Both the position numbers and the translations under genes were made by a program. 64,000 bases of DNA from Faunimonas pinastri. Lineage in GTDB: Bacteria > Pseudomonadota > Alphaproteobacteria > Rhizobiales > Afifellaceae. The stretch lies in contig NZ_FOFG01000007.1 in assembly GCF_900110915.1 (NCBI RefSeq), forward strand, positions 62,001 through 126,000, in the 5' to 3' direction. The notes beneath the pieces were generated by a model, which saw nothing but the letters and a program-made list of their open reading frames with translations, did no database searches and had not been told where the DNA came from. Of the stretch, positions 1 through 7,725 are shown in pieces (positions within the stretch are counted from its first letter, which is position 1; each line of letters begins with the position of its first letter).

Positions 1-806
1 ATCTCGTAGGTCTCGAAGGAGAGCTGCCAAGACCAGTATTGCGCGACGTTGGAGGAGTTTGCCGGCCCGCCCTTGGTCAGGCCGGCGATGAGGTCGAACT
101 GCTGCAGGGTCAGGATAACGCCGAGCGAGACGACGGCGCCCAGCGTCGCCCGCATCATCGGCAGGGTCATCGAGAAGAAGCGCTGGAAGGCGGTGGCGCC
201 GTCGAGCTCCGCCGCCTCGTAGATATCGCGCGGAATGGCGGCCAGACCGACGGACAGCAGGATCATGTTGAAGGGAATGCCCAGCCAGATGTTGGCGATG
301 ATCACGGCGTAGAGCGAATAGGCGGGATCGGAGAGCCAGAAGATCTTGCCCGTCACGATGCCGAGATGGTTGAGCACGTAGTTCAGGACGCCGAAATCGC
401 CGGCGAAAATCCATTTCCACACAGTGCCGACGACGAGGCCGGGCATGATCCAGCCGGCGAGGAAGAGGCCGCGCAGAAAGGTGGCCGCGGGGAAATCCTG
501 CTGGAAGAGGAGCGCCAGCCCGAAGCCGAGGCCGAGCTGGAACACGATGGAGAGCAGGACGAAGATCGCGGTGTTCTTGACGATCAGCCAGGCTTCCGGC
601 CGGTTGATGACGTCGATGTAGTTCTGCCAGCCGACCCAGGGCCGGTTGAAATCGGTGATGGAGAACATGTCCACCGACTGGAAGGACATGATCACGTTGT
701 AGACGAGCGGGAAGGCGGAAAAGACCAGGAGATAGGCGACCGCGCAAAGGATCAGCACCGCGTCGAAGCCGCTGCCTTCCCGGAAGGTTCTGAAAAATGC
801 CGTCAT
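1..806 (-). CDS. Sugar ABC transporter permease (MalF-type), 3' end outside window
   Basis: Inner-membrane subunit of a carbohydrate ABC importer. The ATG lies at 806 and about 268 residues are visible before the frame leaves the window; no stop is seen. The protein starts MTAFFRTFREG, has a first membrane segment at about residues 15-35, and carries the cytoplasmic EAA loop (YEAAELDGATAFQRFFSITLP-like, beginning with YEAAELDGA) that docks on the ATPase. It is the last gene seen of locus A, downstream of the binding protein at 874-2091. A second permease and an ATPase are expected beyond the left edge. The family is certain; the substrate is unknown. Confidence 0.9.
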   Translation of the reverse strand, partial: MTAFFRTFREGSGFDAVLILCAVAYLLVFSAFPLVYNVIMSFQSVDMFSITDFNRPWVGWQNYIDVINRPEAWLIVKNTAIFVLLSIVFQLGLGFGLALLFQQDFPAATFLRGLFLAGWIMPGLVVGTVWKWIFAGDFGVLNYVLNHLGIVTGKIFWLSDPAYSLYAVIIANIWLGIPFNMILLSVGLAAIPRDIYEAAELDGATAFQRFFSMTLPMMRATLGAVVSLGVILTLQQFDLIAGLTKGGPANSSNVAQYWSWQLSFETYE

Positions 807-835
807 GCGATCCTTCGCCTTTGGTGCCGGGGAAG

Positions 836-863
836 GTCGCGCCGGGATCGCTCCCGGCGCGAC
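836..863 (-). promoter_or_regulatory. Hairpin between binding-protein and permease genes
   Basis: A perfect 12-bp inverted repeat (GTCGCGCCGGGA / TCCCGGCGCGAC) with a 4-nt loop sits in the gap between the binding-protein stop (874) and the permease start (806). It has no T-tract. Such hairpins after binding-protein genes commonly stabilise the upstream mRNA or attenuate readthrough, so that the binding protein is made in excess. The function here is inferred. Confidence 0.65.
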
Positions 864-873
864 GGGGGCGACA

Positions 874-2091
874 TCACTGGGTGAGAAGCGGCTTGATGGT
901 CTTCTGCGCCTGCTCCAGCGCGGTCTTGGCGTCGGTCTGGTGCGTCAGCGTCGACTGGATGGCCGTCTGGATCGCTTTGGAGATCTTCGGCCAGTTGGGG
1001 TTCGGGCCACGGGCGCGGGCGTATTTCAGCTGCTCGGTGAAGACGGCGTAAGCAGCCGGCCATTTCGGATCGGCGACCACGGCGGTCTTCACCGCCGACA
1101 TCATGCCGAACTCGTTCCAGTTCCGGTTCGCCTGCGAGTAGACGTATTCCAGGAGGCCGAAGGCTTCCTGCGGGTGCTTGGTCGTCTTCATGATGACGTT
1201 GTTGAACTCGCCGAGGGCGGAGGCGCGGGGCGATCCGTCCTTCTCCACCGGCAGCAGCGCCACGCGGAAGTCGAACTTGGCGTCCGACTGCATGCGCGGC
1301 AGCTCCCACGGGCCGGAGATCACCATGGCGGCGTTGCCGGCATTGAAGGTGCCGGTGGAATCCCACTGCGAGCGGATCAGCGTGTCGGGCGAGGCGAGCT
1401 TCTCGTCGAGGAGCTTCTGCCAGAATTGCAACGCCCGCACGGCGCCGTCGCTGGCGATGGAATCGTAATCGGCGCCGGCGGTCTGCACGAAGGGCAGGAA
1501 CTGGAAGGTGCCCTCCTCGGTGCCGACGGCGGAGAAGGCAAGGCCGTAGACGTTCCTGGCCGGGTCGTTCAGCGCCTTGGCGTCCTGATAAAGCTCCTCC
1601 CAGGTGCGCGGCGGCTTGTCGGGGTCCAGTCCCTTCGCCTTGAACATGTCGGCGTTGTAATAGAGCGCCAGCGTGTTGGAGCCGCGCGAAATGCCGTAGA
1701 TCTTGCCCTTCCAGGTGCCGGAATTGCGCGGGCCGGGGAAGAGGTCGTCCGGCTTGATGACGCTCGACTTGGCGATGAGCGGATCGAGGTCGAGCAGCAC
1801 GCCGCGCGAGGACACCATCGCGTTGTCGGGATTGTCGACGGCCACGACATCGGGCGCGTTGCCGGTCGCATAGGCCCGCGTCAGATCGTTCAGCATGTTG
1901 CCAAGATCGACATGCTTGATGTTGACGGTGATGTCGTCGTGCTTCTTGTCGTATTCCTGCGCCAGCACGTAGGATTGCTGGCCCTCGTGCTCGGTCGTCC
2001 AGAACTGCAGCGTCACCGGCTCGGCAAGTGCCGGAGCGCCGGTGGATGCGGTCAGGAGCAGCGCTCCCAATGCGGCTTTGATCTTCGACAT
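874..2091 (-). CDS. Sugar ABC transporter substrate-binding protein (family 1)
   Basis: Periplasmic binding protein of locus A, 405 residues, of the usual length for carbohydrate family-1 binding proteins. The start at 2091 is chosen because GGGAGG lies 6 nt upstream and a classical signal peptide follows (MSKIKAALGALLLTAS, cleavage near ALAEPV). The mature part opens with the family's typical VTLQFWTTEHEG strand and contains the QEYDKKHDDITV region. It lies between the isomerase gene (2206-3150) and the permease (start 806), with hairpins on both sides. The same frame stays open another 34 codons upstream, but those lack a signal sequence. Confidence 0.92.
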   Translation of the reverse strand: MSKIKAALGALLLTASTGAPALAEPVTLQFWTTEHEGQQSYVLAQEYDKKHDDITVNIKHVDLGNMLNDLTRAYATGNAPDVVAVDNPDNAMVSSRGVLLDLDPLIAKSSVIKPDDLFPGPRNSGTWKGKIYGISRGSNTLALYYNADMFKAKGLDPDKPPRTWEELYQDAKALNDPARNVYGLAFSAVGTEEGTFQFLPFVQTAGADYDSIASDGAVRALQFWQKLLDEKLASPDTLIRSQWDSTGTFNAGNAAMVISGPWELPRMQSDAKFDFRVALLPVEKDGSPRASALGEFNNVIMKTTKHPQEAFGLLEYVYSQANRNWNEFGMMSAVKTAVVADPKWPAAYAVFTEQLKYARARGPNPNWPKISKAIQTAIQSTLTHQTDAKTALEQAQKTIKPLLTQ

Positions 2092-2155
2092 GGCAGCCTC
2101 CCTAAGGCGTTGCTTCGGCTTTGTTTGATCCCGCTTCTGGCTGCGGGTGAAAGGT

Positions 2156-2184
2156 GCCGGGAGGACGGAGGAAGCCCTCCCGGC
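2156..2184 (-). promoter_or_regulatory. Hairpin upstream of binding-protein gene
   Basis: A 9-bp perfect stem (GCCGGGAGG / CCTCCCGGC) with an 11-nt loop lies between the isomerase stop (2206) and the binding-protein start (2091). No T-tract follows on the minus strand. It could be an mRNA processing or stability element separating the enzyme half from the transport half of the operon. This is inference from structure and position only. Confidence 0.5.
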
Positions 2185-2205
2185 GGCTCCCATTCGGGCT
2201 GTTGT

Positions 2206-3150
2206 TCAGGCTAAGGCTCGGGCTCCGGCGGGGTTGGCGACGAACTCCGCGCCCCCGCGGCACCGCTTGAGGTAGTTCAGTCCGGCGACCTGGCCCGTCA
2301 TCTCCAGCGCGTCGCGATAGACGGGGTCGTGCCAGCCCTCGATATCGATGGAGCCGGTATAGCCGGCGAGGCGGAGCTCGGAGATGACGTCGGTCCAGTT
2401 GCTGTCGCCGAAGCCGGGCGTCCGCATGAAGACGAAGGGCACCTTGCCGAAGACGCCGTGCTCGCGGATCACCTCCCAGCGGATCGTCGCGTCCTTGCCA
2501 TGGACATGGAAGAACTTCGGCGCCCATTTGCGGATCTGCGGCATGGGGTCGATCAGGTAGACCATCTGGTGGCAGGGCTCCCATTCCAGCCCCAGATTAT
2601 CCTCCGGCACCTCGTTGAAGATCAGCTCCCAGGCATCCGGGTTGTGGGCGATGTTCCAGTCGCCCGTCGCCCAGTTGCCTTCCATGGAGCAATTCTCGAA
2701 AGCGAGCCGGACGCCCTTGTCGGCGGCACGCCTGGAAAGCTCGCTCCACACTTCGCGGAAGCGGGGCAGGGAAGCCTCGATCGGCTTGCCGCGAACGCGC
2801 CCGGTAAAGCCGGCGATCGTATGGGCGCCGAAGAGATGGGCATTGTCGATCAGCGTCTTCCAGCCTTCCAGCGTCTGCCGGTCGGTATCGGTCTCCTCCA
2901 GCGGATTGCCGAACATGCCGAGCGTCGACATCGTGACGTCGGCGTCCCCGATCGCCTCGCGGAGCTCGCCGGCGAGGCGCGGAATGTCCTTGCCGCCCAG
3001 CGTCTGCCAGAAGAAGGGTTCGATGCTTTCAAAGCCGTGCGGCAGGATCTCGCGGACATAGGCTGCGGGGTCGGCGATGTTGCACTTCACCATCGTGCCG
3101 ATGCGGATCGCGTCGGCTGCGCCGGTCGCGTTCGCGGGAATGTCGGTCAT
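2206..3150 (-). CDS. Sugar phosphate isomerase/epimerase (xylose-isomerase-like TIM barrel)
   Basis: A 314-residue AP-endonuclease-2/xylose-isomerase-like TIM barrel. Candidate metal and acid-base ligands are in place: Glu in the SIEPFFW strand, Glu in AFENCSMEG, Glu/His in EWEPCHQMV, His in FFHVHGKD and Glu in DIEGWHDPVY. The ATG at 3150 overlaps the stop of the upstream oxidoreductase gene as ATGA, so the two are translationally coupled. Proteins of this superfamily next to Gfo/Idh/MocA dehydrogenases act on inositols, 3-keto sugars or aldoses. Which reaction applies here cannot be read from the sequence. The frame is open upstream across the oxidoreductase gene, but that part is only its shadow. 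Confidence 0.88.
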   Translation of the reverse strand: MTDIPANATGAADAIRIGTMVKCNIADPAAYVREILPHGFESIEPFFWQTLGGKDIPRLAGELREAIGDADVTMSTLGMFGNPLEETDTDRQTLEGWKTLIDNAHLFGAHTIAGFTGRVRGKPIEASLPRFREVWSELSRRAADKGVRLAFENCSMEGNWATGDWNIAHNPDAWELIFNEVPEDNLGLEWEPCHQMVYLIDPMPQIRKWAPKFFHVHGKDATIRWEVIREHGVFGKVPFVFMRTPGFGDSNWTDVISELRLAGYTGSIDIEGWHDPVYRDALEMTGQVAGLNYLKRCRGGAEFVANPAGARALA

Positions 3151-4181
3151 GTCTGCTCCGGGATCTCGATTGCGACGCGCCGGCCGGTTTCCGCGCTTTC
3201 GATGGCGCCGAAGACCATGGCCAGGCTCTGGATGTTTTCGCGGTTGATCGTTTCGGGCGTGCCGCCTGCGCGCACCGCCTCCACGAAATCGGCGATGACG
3301 CCGGCATGGCCGCCGATCCGCATTTCCGGCGGGGGCGGGGGCACCTCTACGGTCCGCATCTGCGAGAAGAAATCGCCGGTTGCGGCAACCGCCTCCGCCT
3401 TGAAGGTGTCCTCGCCGTCCCAGGTGAGGGTGCCGGTCTCGCCGATCACCCGCCACTGGCTTTCCCAGCTCGTACGCAGGCCTTCCGCGCACCACGAGCC
3501 GCGATAGGTGAAGACGACATGGTCCTCCATCTCGAAGATGGCGGTAGCAGCGGCGCCTTGCGCGTACCAGGAATTGGACGGGTTGCTCTCGTGGCAATAG
3601 ACGGCGAGCGGTCGCCTGGCGGAGACGTAGCGGCCGGCGTCGAAGGTGTGGATCGCCATGTCGAGCAGCAGCACGTGTTTCATCTCCTCGCGAAAGCCGC
3701 CGAAATGCGGCCCGAGGAAGAAGTCGCAGTGCAGGGACGTGATCTTGCCGATCGCGCCTGAATCCAGGAAAGCGCGCATGCGGCGCACGCCGTCGATGTA
3801 GCGGCGGTTCTGCATGATGGCATGCAGACGATGCGTCTCGTCCGCCGCGGCCAGCAGGGCCCGCGCGTTCTCCATCGTGTCGGCCATCGGCTTTTCCGAA
3901 AGCACGTGGCAGCCATGGCGGAATGCGGTTTCGACGACATTCCGGCGCGCGGCGGGAACGACCACGTCGAAGAGGATGTCGGGTTTCGTTTCGGCCAGCA
4001 CGGCGTCCAGATCGGTCCCGATGACGGCGTGTGTCAGGCCGAACTGATCGGCACGCGCCTGCGCGGCCTCCCGCGAAAGATCGACGAGGGCGACGACCTC
4101 GAAATCGTGGATCTGTTTTGCGGCGTCCAGCCAGGCGCGACTCATCGCACCGCAGCCGACGAGCGCTGCACGCAAAGCCAT
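3147..4181 (-). CDS. Gfo/Idh/MocA family NAD(P)-dependent oxidoreductase
   Basis: A 344-residue oxidoreductase and the first gene of locus A. The N-terminal Rossmann motif is ALVGCGAMSRAWLD, the conserved EKP motif is SEKPMADT (about residue 97), and a C-terminal alpha/beta substrate domain follows. The ATG at 4181 follows GGGAGG with good spacing. A longer reading from 4286 would read through the operator and lacks homology. Known relatives oxidise sugars or inositols at ring carbons. Placement before a TIM-barrel isomerase and an ABC importer suggests initial oxidation of the imported sugar. Likely repressed by the divergent LacI regulator through the palindrome at 4233-4244. Confidence 0.92.
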   Translation of the reverse strand: MALRAALVGCGAMSRAWLDAAKQIHDFEVVALVDLSREAAQARADQFGLTHAVIGTDLDAVLAETKPDILFDVVVPAARRNVVETAFRHGCHVLSEKPMADTMENARALLAAADETHRLHAIMQNRRYIDGVRRMRAFLDSGAIGKITSLHCDFFLGPHFGGFREEMKHVLLLDMAIHTFDAGRYVSARRPLAVYCHESNPSNSWYAQGAAATAIFEMEDHVVFTYRGSWCAEGLRTSWESQWRVIGETGTLTWDGEDTFKAEAVAATGDFFSQMRTVEVPPPPPEMRIGGHAGVIADFVEAVRAGGTPETINRENIQSLAMVFGAIESAETGRRVAIEIPEQT

Positions 4182-4232
4182 ACATCCTCCCGTGGTTCCG
4201 CCCGGGGTCTTCGCCCCGGCTGGGATGGAACC

Positions 4233-4244
4233 GTAAACGTTTAC
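4233..4244. promoter_or_regulatory. LacI-family operator
   Basis: A perfect 12-bp palindrome GTAAACGTTTAC lies in the divergent gap between the oxidoreductase (start 4181) and the lacI-type gene (start 4309 or 4267). It has the central CG dyad typical of LacI/GalR operators (consensus near AAACGTTT) and is placed to control both directions, including autoregulation. Confidence 0.85.
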
Positions 4245-4308
4245 GACGCTATCACGAAGCTTTAGGATGTCAATCGCCCGACCCACGGCGAAGCAGGATT
4301 ACGAAGCC

Positions 4309-5361
4309 ATGAGTATCCGGGATCTCGCGCGTGCCCTCGACATCTCCATCGGGACGGTGTCGCGCGCGCTGAACGACCGCGCCGACGTCAATCCGGAAAC
4401 GCGGCGGCGGGTGCTGGAAGCGGCGGCGGCGATGGGGTACGCGCCCAACCAGTCCGGCCGCTCGTTGCGGCAGGGCACGACCAATGCGGTCGCCTTCATG
4501 ATTCCCAACGACCACGACGTGGCGGCGCTCGGCAACTCGTTCTTCATGAGCGTGTCGGATGGGTTGCAGCCCGTATTGATGGAGGCGGGCCTCGACCTCT
4601 TCGTGCTGCTCTGCCCGTCAGAGATGGACAAGAACGCCTTTCTCCGACGCGTGGTGGAACGGCGCATCGCCGACGGCGTCATCATCTCTTCCATCGAGCG
4701 GCAGGATTCCCGCATCGACTATCTGGTTGGGCGCAACGTTCCCTTCGTCGCGCTGGGGCGGTCGCTGTCGGGCGGCGCCCATGCGTGGGTCGATCTCGAT
4801 TTCGAGGGCGTGATCGCGCAATCCGTGTCGCGGCTGGCGCGGCTCGGCCACCGACGGATCGCCTTTTCCAGTGCGGGCGGCCGGATCAACTTCAGCTTCA
4901 TCTTCGCCGAAGCCTATCGGCGCGCGCTGGAGGCGGAAGGCCTCTCCTTCGATCCCGCGCTGATGATCCGCGAGGACGGCACGGAGGAGGGCGGCTACCG
5001 GCTGGGCGACCGTCTGCTCGCGATGCCGGAGCCGCCGGGCGCGGTGATCCTTGCCGACGAAACCATGGCGATCGGCCTTTACCGCCGGCTCTATGAGGCC
5101 GGACTGACGCCGGGGCGCGACCTCGCCGTCATTGGCTTTCGCGACAGCCCGCATTGCCGCTTCCTGTCGCCACCGCTCACCTGCTTCCGCCTGTCGCTGC
5201 ATGACCTTGGGAGGCGGCTCGGCGAGATCATGCTGGAACGGCTGAAGGGCGGCGGAGGCGCGGATCGTCCACCGCAGGAAATCTGGCCGATGGAACTGGT
5301 GGCGGGGGAAAGCGACGGGCGGCCTAGCCACCGCCTCCGACCGCCCGCAGCGAGCGCCTGA
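4309..5361 (+). CDS. LacI family transcriptional regulator (locus A)
   Basis: A 350-residue repressor. The N-terminal LacI helix-turn-helix begins MSIRDLARALDISIG and continues TVSRALNDR. The hinge region follows (SGRSLRQGTTNAVAF), then a periplasmic-binding-protein-like effector domain with GAVILADETMAIG near the C-terminus. The start at 4309 puts the HTH at residue 2, as usual in the family. ATG at 4267 gives 14 extra residues, and neither start has a strong ribosome binding site. It is divergent from locus A with the operator between them, so it is the likely sugar-responsive repressor. Its last 38 bases overlap the convergent mocR-type gene. Confidence 0.9.
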   Translation: MSIRDLARALDISIGTVSRALNDRADVNPETRRRVLEAAAAMGYAPNQSGRSLRQGTTNAVAFMIPNDHDVAALGNSFFMSVSDGLQPVLMEAGLDLFVLLCPSEMDKNAFLRRVVERRIADGVIISSIERQDSRIDYLVGRNVPFVALGRSLSGGAHAWVDLDFEGVIAQSVSRLARLGHRRIAFSSAGGRINFSFIFAEAYRRALEAEGLSFDPALMIREDGTEEGGYRLGDRLLAMPEPPGAVILADETMAIGLYRRLYEAGLTPGRDLAVIGFRDSPHCRFLSPPLTCFRLSLHDLGRRLGEIMLERLKGGGGADRPPQEIWPMELVAGESDGRPSHRLRPPAASA

Positions 5362-6769
5362 GCCCGTCGATCACCGGTTCACCGGTCTGGGCGACGTTGA
5401 AGCGCATCAGGTCCGGCGCGGACTGGGTGACGCTGAAGACGTTGCCGGGCGCGAGGACGATGCCGCCCCGCAATGCGGCCCGGGCCAATTCTGCGCCGTC
5501 CGTTCTCTCCGGCAGTCGGCACCAGAGGTAATAACCGCCGCGCGGCTCCACCCAGGGACGGATGCCCAGCGGCTCCAGCAGTGCCGACACCTCGCGCCGA
5601 CGCCTAGCCAGCCGCGAGCGCAGGCCGGCGAGATGCTTGCGATAGCTGCCGTCCCCGAGGGCGCCGAGCACGATCTCGGCGGCGACCGGGCTGGGACCGC
5701 CGAAATTGGTCGCCACCTGCAGGTCGACCAGTCCCTCGATCCAGTCCGGTCGCGCCGCGATATAGCCGCAGCGGATCGAGGCGGAGAGCGTCTTGGAGAA
5801 GCTGCCGATCCGGATCACGCGGGAAAGCCCGTCGAGGGCCGCCAGTCGGGGCGATGGCTCGGGTTCGAAATCGGCGAAGATATCGTCCTCCACGATCGTG
5901 AGATCGTGCGCCGCGGCCATGATCAGGACACGGTGCGCGGTCTGCGGCGAGAGCGATGCGCCCGTGGGATTGTGGATCGCGGAATTGGTGATGTAGAGGC
6001 GCGTGCGATGCGCTTCGAGCGCTTCGGCGAAACGGGCGGTATCCGGGCCGGTCGGCGTGTAGGGCACGCTGACGACCCGAACGCGGTGGGCGCGCAGCAG
6101 AGCCTGGAAATTGAAGTAGCAGGGATCGTCCAGCAACACGGTGTCGCCGGGCTGCAGGAGGAACCGGCAAAGGAGGTCGATCGCCTGCGTGCCCGATGCG
6201 GTCAGCAGGATCTGGTCGGTCCCGGCGTCGATCCCCTCGGCCGCGAACTGTCGCGCCAGCAGTCCGCGCAGGGCGAGGGAGCCGCGCGTGGAGCCGTAAT
6301 CGGCCAGCAGCGTGTCCTCGGCCTTCGCCAGATTGCGGATCGCCCGGCGGATCGCGCCCTCGGGCATCCAGTCCGCCGGCAACCAGCCGCATCCGGGCCG
6401 GAGCACACCCGGCGCCGCATCCAGCGATTGGCGCGACACCCAGAGCGGGTCTATCTCGCGATCGAGGCGCGGCCCGACCTCCGCCAGCGCCAGCGGCGGC
6501 ACGGCTCCCGCGACATAGAAGCCGGAGCCGGGGCGTGACCGGATCAGCCCCTCCGCCGCCAGCCGGTCGTAAGCCTCCACCACGGTGGAGGGCGAAACCT
6601 TCATGGCCTTCGCAAAGCCGCGGATGGAGGGAAGCTTCTCGCCCGGCGTCAGGACGCGGCCGCTCATGCGGCGGCGGATCTCGTCCATCACGTCGCCCGT
6701 GCGCGTGGCGGGCCTGCCCGCATCCGCATTTCCGACATCGCGCCCAAGCGTGTGGCTCCGATTATCCAT
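5324..6769 (-). CDS. MocR-type GntR/aminotransferase fusion regulator
   Basis: A 481-residue PLP-dependent MocR-family regulator. Residues about 30-105 form a winged helix (LPSIRGFAKAMKVSPSTVVE, then YDRLAAEGLIRSRPGSGFYV). The rest is a fold-type-I aminotransferase domain with the PLP lysine in GSFSKTLSASIR and the conserved NPTGASLS. The start is ATG at 6769, which overlaps a candidate autoregulatory inverted repeat; an ATG 27 codons further in is possible. The divergent neighbour is an EamA exporter, a common pairing in which the MocR protein senses an amino acid or amine through PLP and controls export. The ligand is unknown. Confidence 0.9.
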   Translation of the reverse strand: MDNRSHTLGRDVGNADAGRPATRTGDVMDEIRRRMSGRVLTPGEKLPSIRGFAKAMKVSPSTVVEAYDRLAAEGLIRSRPGSGFYVAGAVPPLALAEVGPRLDREIDPLWVSRQSLDAAPGVLRPGCGWLPADWMPEGAIRRAIRNLAKAEDTLLADYGSTRGSLALRGLLARQFAAEGIDAGTDQILLTASGTQAIDLLCRFLLQPGDTVLLDDPCYFNFQALLRAHRVRVVSVPYTPTGPDTARFAEALEAHRTRLYITNSAIHNPTGASLSPQTAHRVLIMAAAHDLTIVEDDIFADFEPEPSPRLAALDGLSRVIRIGSFSKTLSASIRCGYIAARPDWIEGLVDLQVATNFGGPSPVAAEIVLGALGDGSYRKHLAGLRSRLARRRREVSALLEPLGIRPWVEPRGGYYLWCRLPERTDGAELARAALRGGIVLAPGNVFSVTQSAPDLMRFNVAQTGEPVIDGLRRSLRAVGGGG

Positions 6770-6788
6770 ACAGTTCGGGGGCACTGTA
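6769..6788. promoter_or_regulatory. Candidate MocR operator
   Basis: Perfect inverted repeat TACAGT-N8-ACTGTA in the 82-bp divergent gap between the mocR-type gene (start 6769) and the EamA gene (start 6852). The left arm touches the regulator's start codon, as expected for autorepression. The assignment to the adjacent regulator is inferred from position. Confidence 0.6.
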
Positions 6789-6851
6789 CGGGACCGTTCC
6801 TGTCGCGGCCAGCGCTTACGGGGTAAGCGCGGAACCGGAACGGAGCTCGTC

Positions 6852-7712
6852 ATGCAGCGGAAAACCGAAGGCTGGGGCAGCGGCCTCCTCGGCGTCATTA
6901 TCTTCAGCGGCTCGCTTCCGGCGACCCGCGTGGCCGTTGGCGGCTTCACGCCGCTTTTCCTCACATCGGCGCGCGCGATCATCGCGGCGTGCCGCGCGGC
7001 CGCGCTGCTCGTCCTTTTCCGCCAGAAGCGGCCGCCGGCGAGCGACTTCGCGACACTCGCCGTGGTGGCGCTGGGCGTCGTCGTGGGTTTTCCGCTGCTC
7101 ACCGGACTGGCGCTGCAGCACATGAATTCCGCGCATTCCATCGTCTTCATCGGGCTCCTGCCGCTGGCGACGGCGCTCTTCGCCGTGCTGCGCGGCGGGG
7201 AGCGGCCCAAGCCGGCCTTCTGGTTCTTCTCCGTTCTGGGTGCGCTTTCGGTGGCAGGCTTTGCGCTCCGGCAGAGCGGTGGCGGCTCTCTCGTTGGCGA
7301 CCTGCTGATGGTCGCCGCGATCCTTCTTTGCGGTCTGGGCTATGCCGAAGGCGCGACCTTGTCCCGCCGCCTCGGCGGCTGGCAGGTGATCTCCTGGGCG
7401 CTGATCGTGGCCCTGCCGGTCATGCTCGTGATCGGCGTGGCGACAATGCCGCATGTCTGGAGCGCGATCCGCGCGCCGGCCTGGGCGGGGCTCGGCTATG
7501 TCTCGGTGTTCAGCATGCTGCTCGGTTTTCTGTTCTGGTATCGCGGGCTCGCGCTGGGCGGCACGGCAGCGGTCGGCCAGCTTCAGCTGCTTCAGCCCTT
7601 CTTCGGCCTGATCCTCGCGGGCGTCCTGCTGGGCGAACCCGTCGCCTGGCCAATGGTCGCGGTGACGGGCTTCGTCGTGCTCTGCGTGGCCGGTGCCCGG
7701 CGATTTACCTGA
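6852..7712 (+). CDS. EamA/DMT family transporter
   Basis: A 286-residue inner-membrane protein of the drug/metabolite transporter superfamily, with about ten hydrophobic segments arranged as two EamA repeats (roughly residues 10-135 and 145-285). Recognisable parts are FSGSLPATRVAVGGFTPLF at the N-terminus and LGYVSVFSMLLGFLFWYRGL in the second repeat. ATG 6852 is preceded by GGAG at 6 nt. It is divergent from the MocR regulator and probably controlled by it, so the likely role is export of an amino acid or related metabolite. The substrate is not identifiable. It converges on the oxidoreductase gene that ends at 7726, only 13 bp away. Confidence 0.88.
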   Translation: MQRKTEGWGSGLLGVIIFSGSLPATRVAVGGFTPLFLTSARAIIAACRAAALLVLFRQKRPPASDFATLAVVALGVVVGFPLLTGLALQHMNSAHSIVFIGLLPLATALFAVLRGGERPKPAFWFFSVLGALSVAGFALRQSGGGSLVGDLLMVAAILLCGLGYAEGATLSRRLGGWQVISWALIVALPVMLVIGVATMPHVWSAIRAPAWAGLGYVSVFSMLLGFLFWYRGLALGGTAAVGQLQLLQPFFGLILAGVLLGEPVAWPMVAVTGFVVLCVAGARRFT

Positions 7713-7725
7713 ACGCCGGGTCTCG

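Noticed and set aside
2206-4185. A 659-codon minus-strand frame suggesting a fusion protein
   Set aside because: Only the part from 3150 onward is the isomerase; the rest is out-of-frame translation of the oxidoreductase gene, which has its own start and stop.
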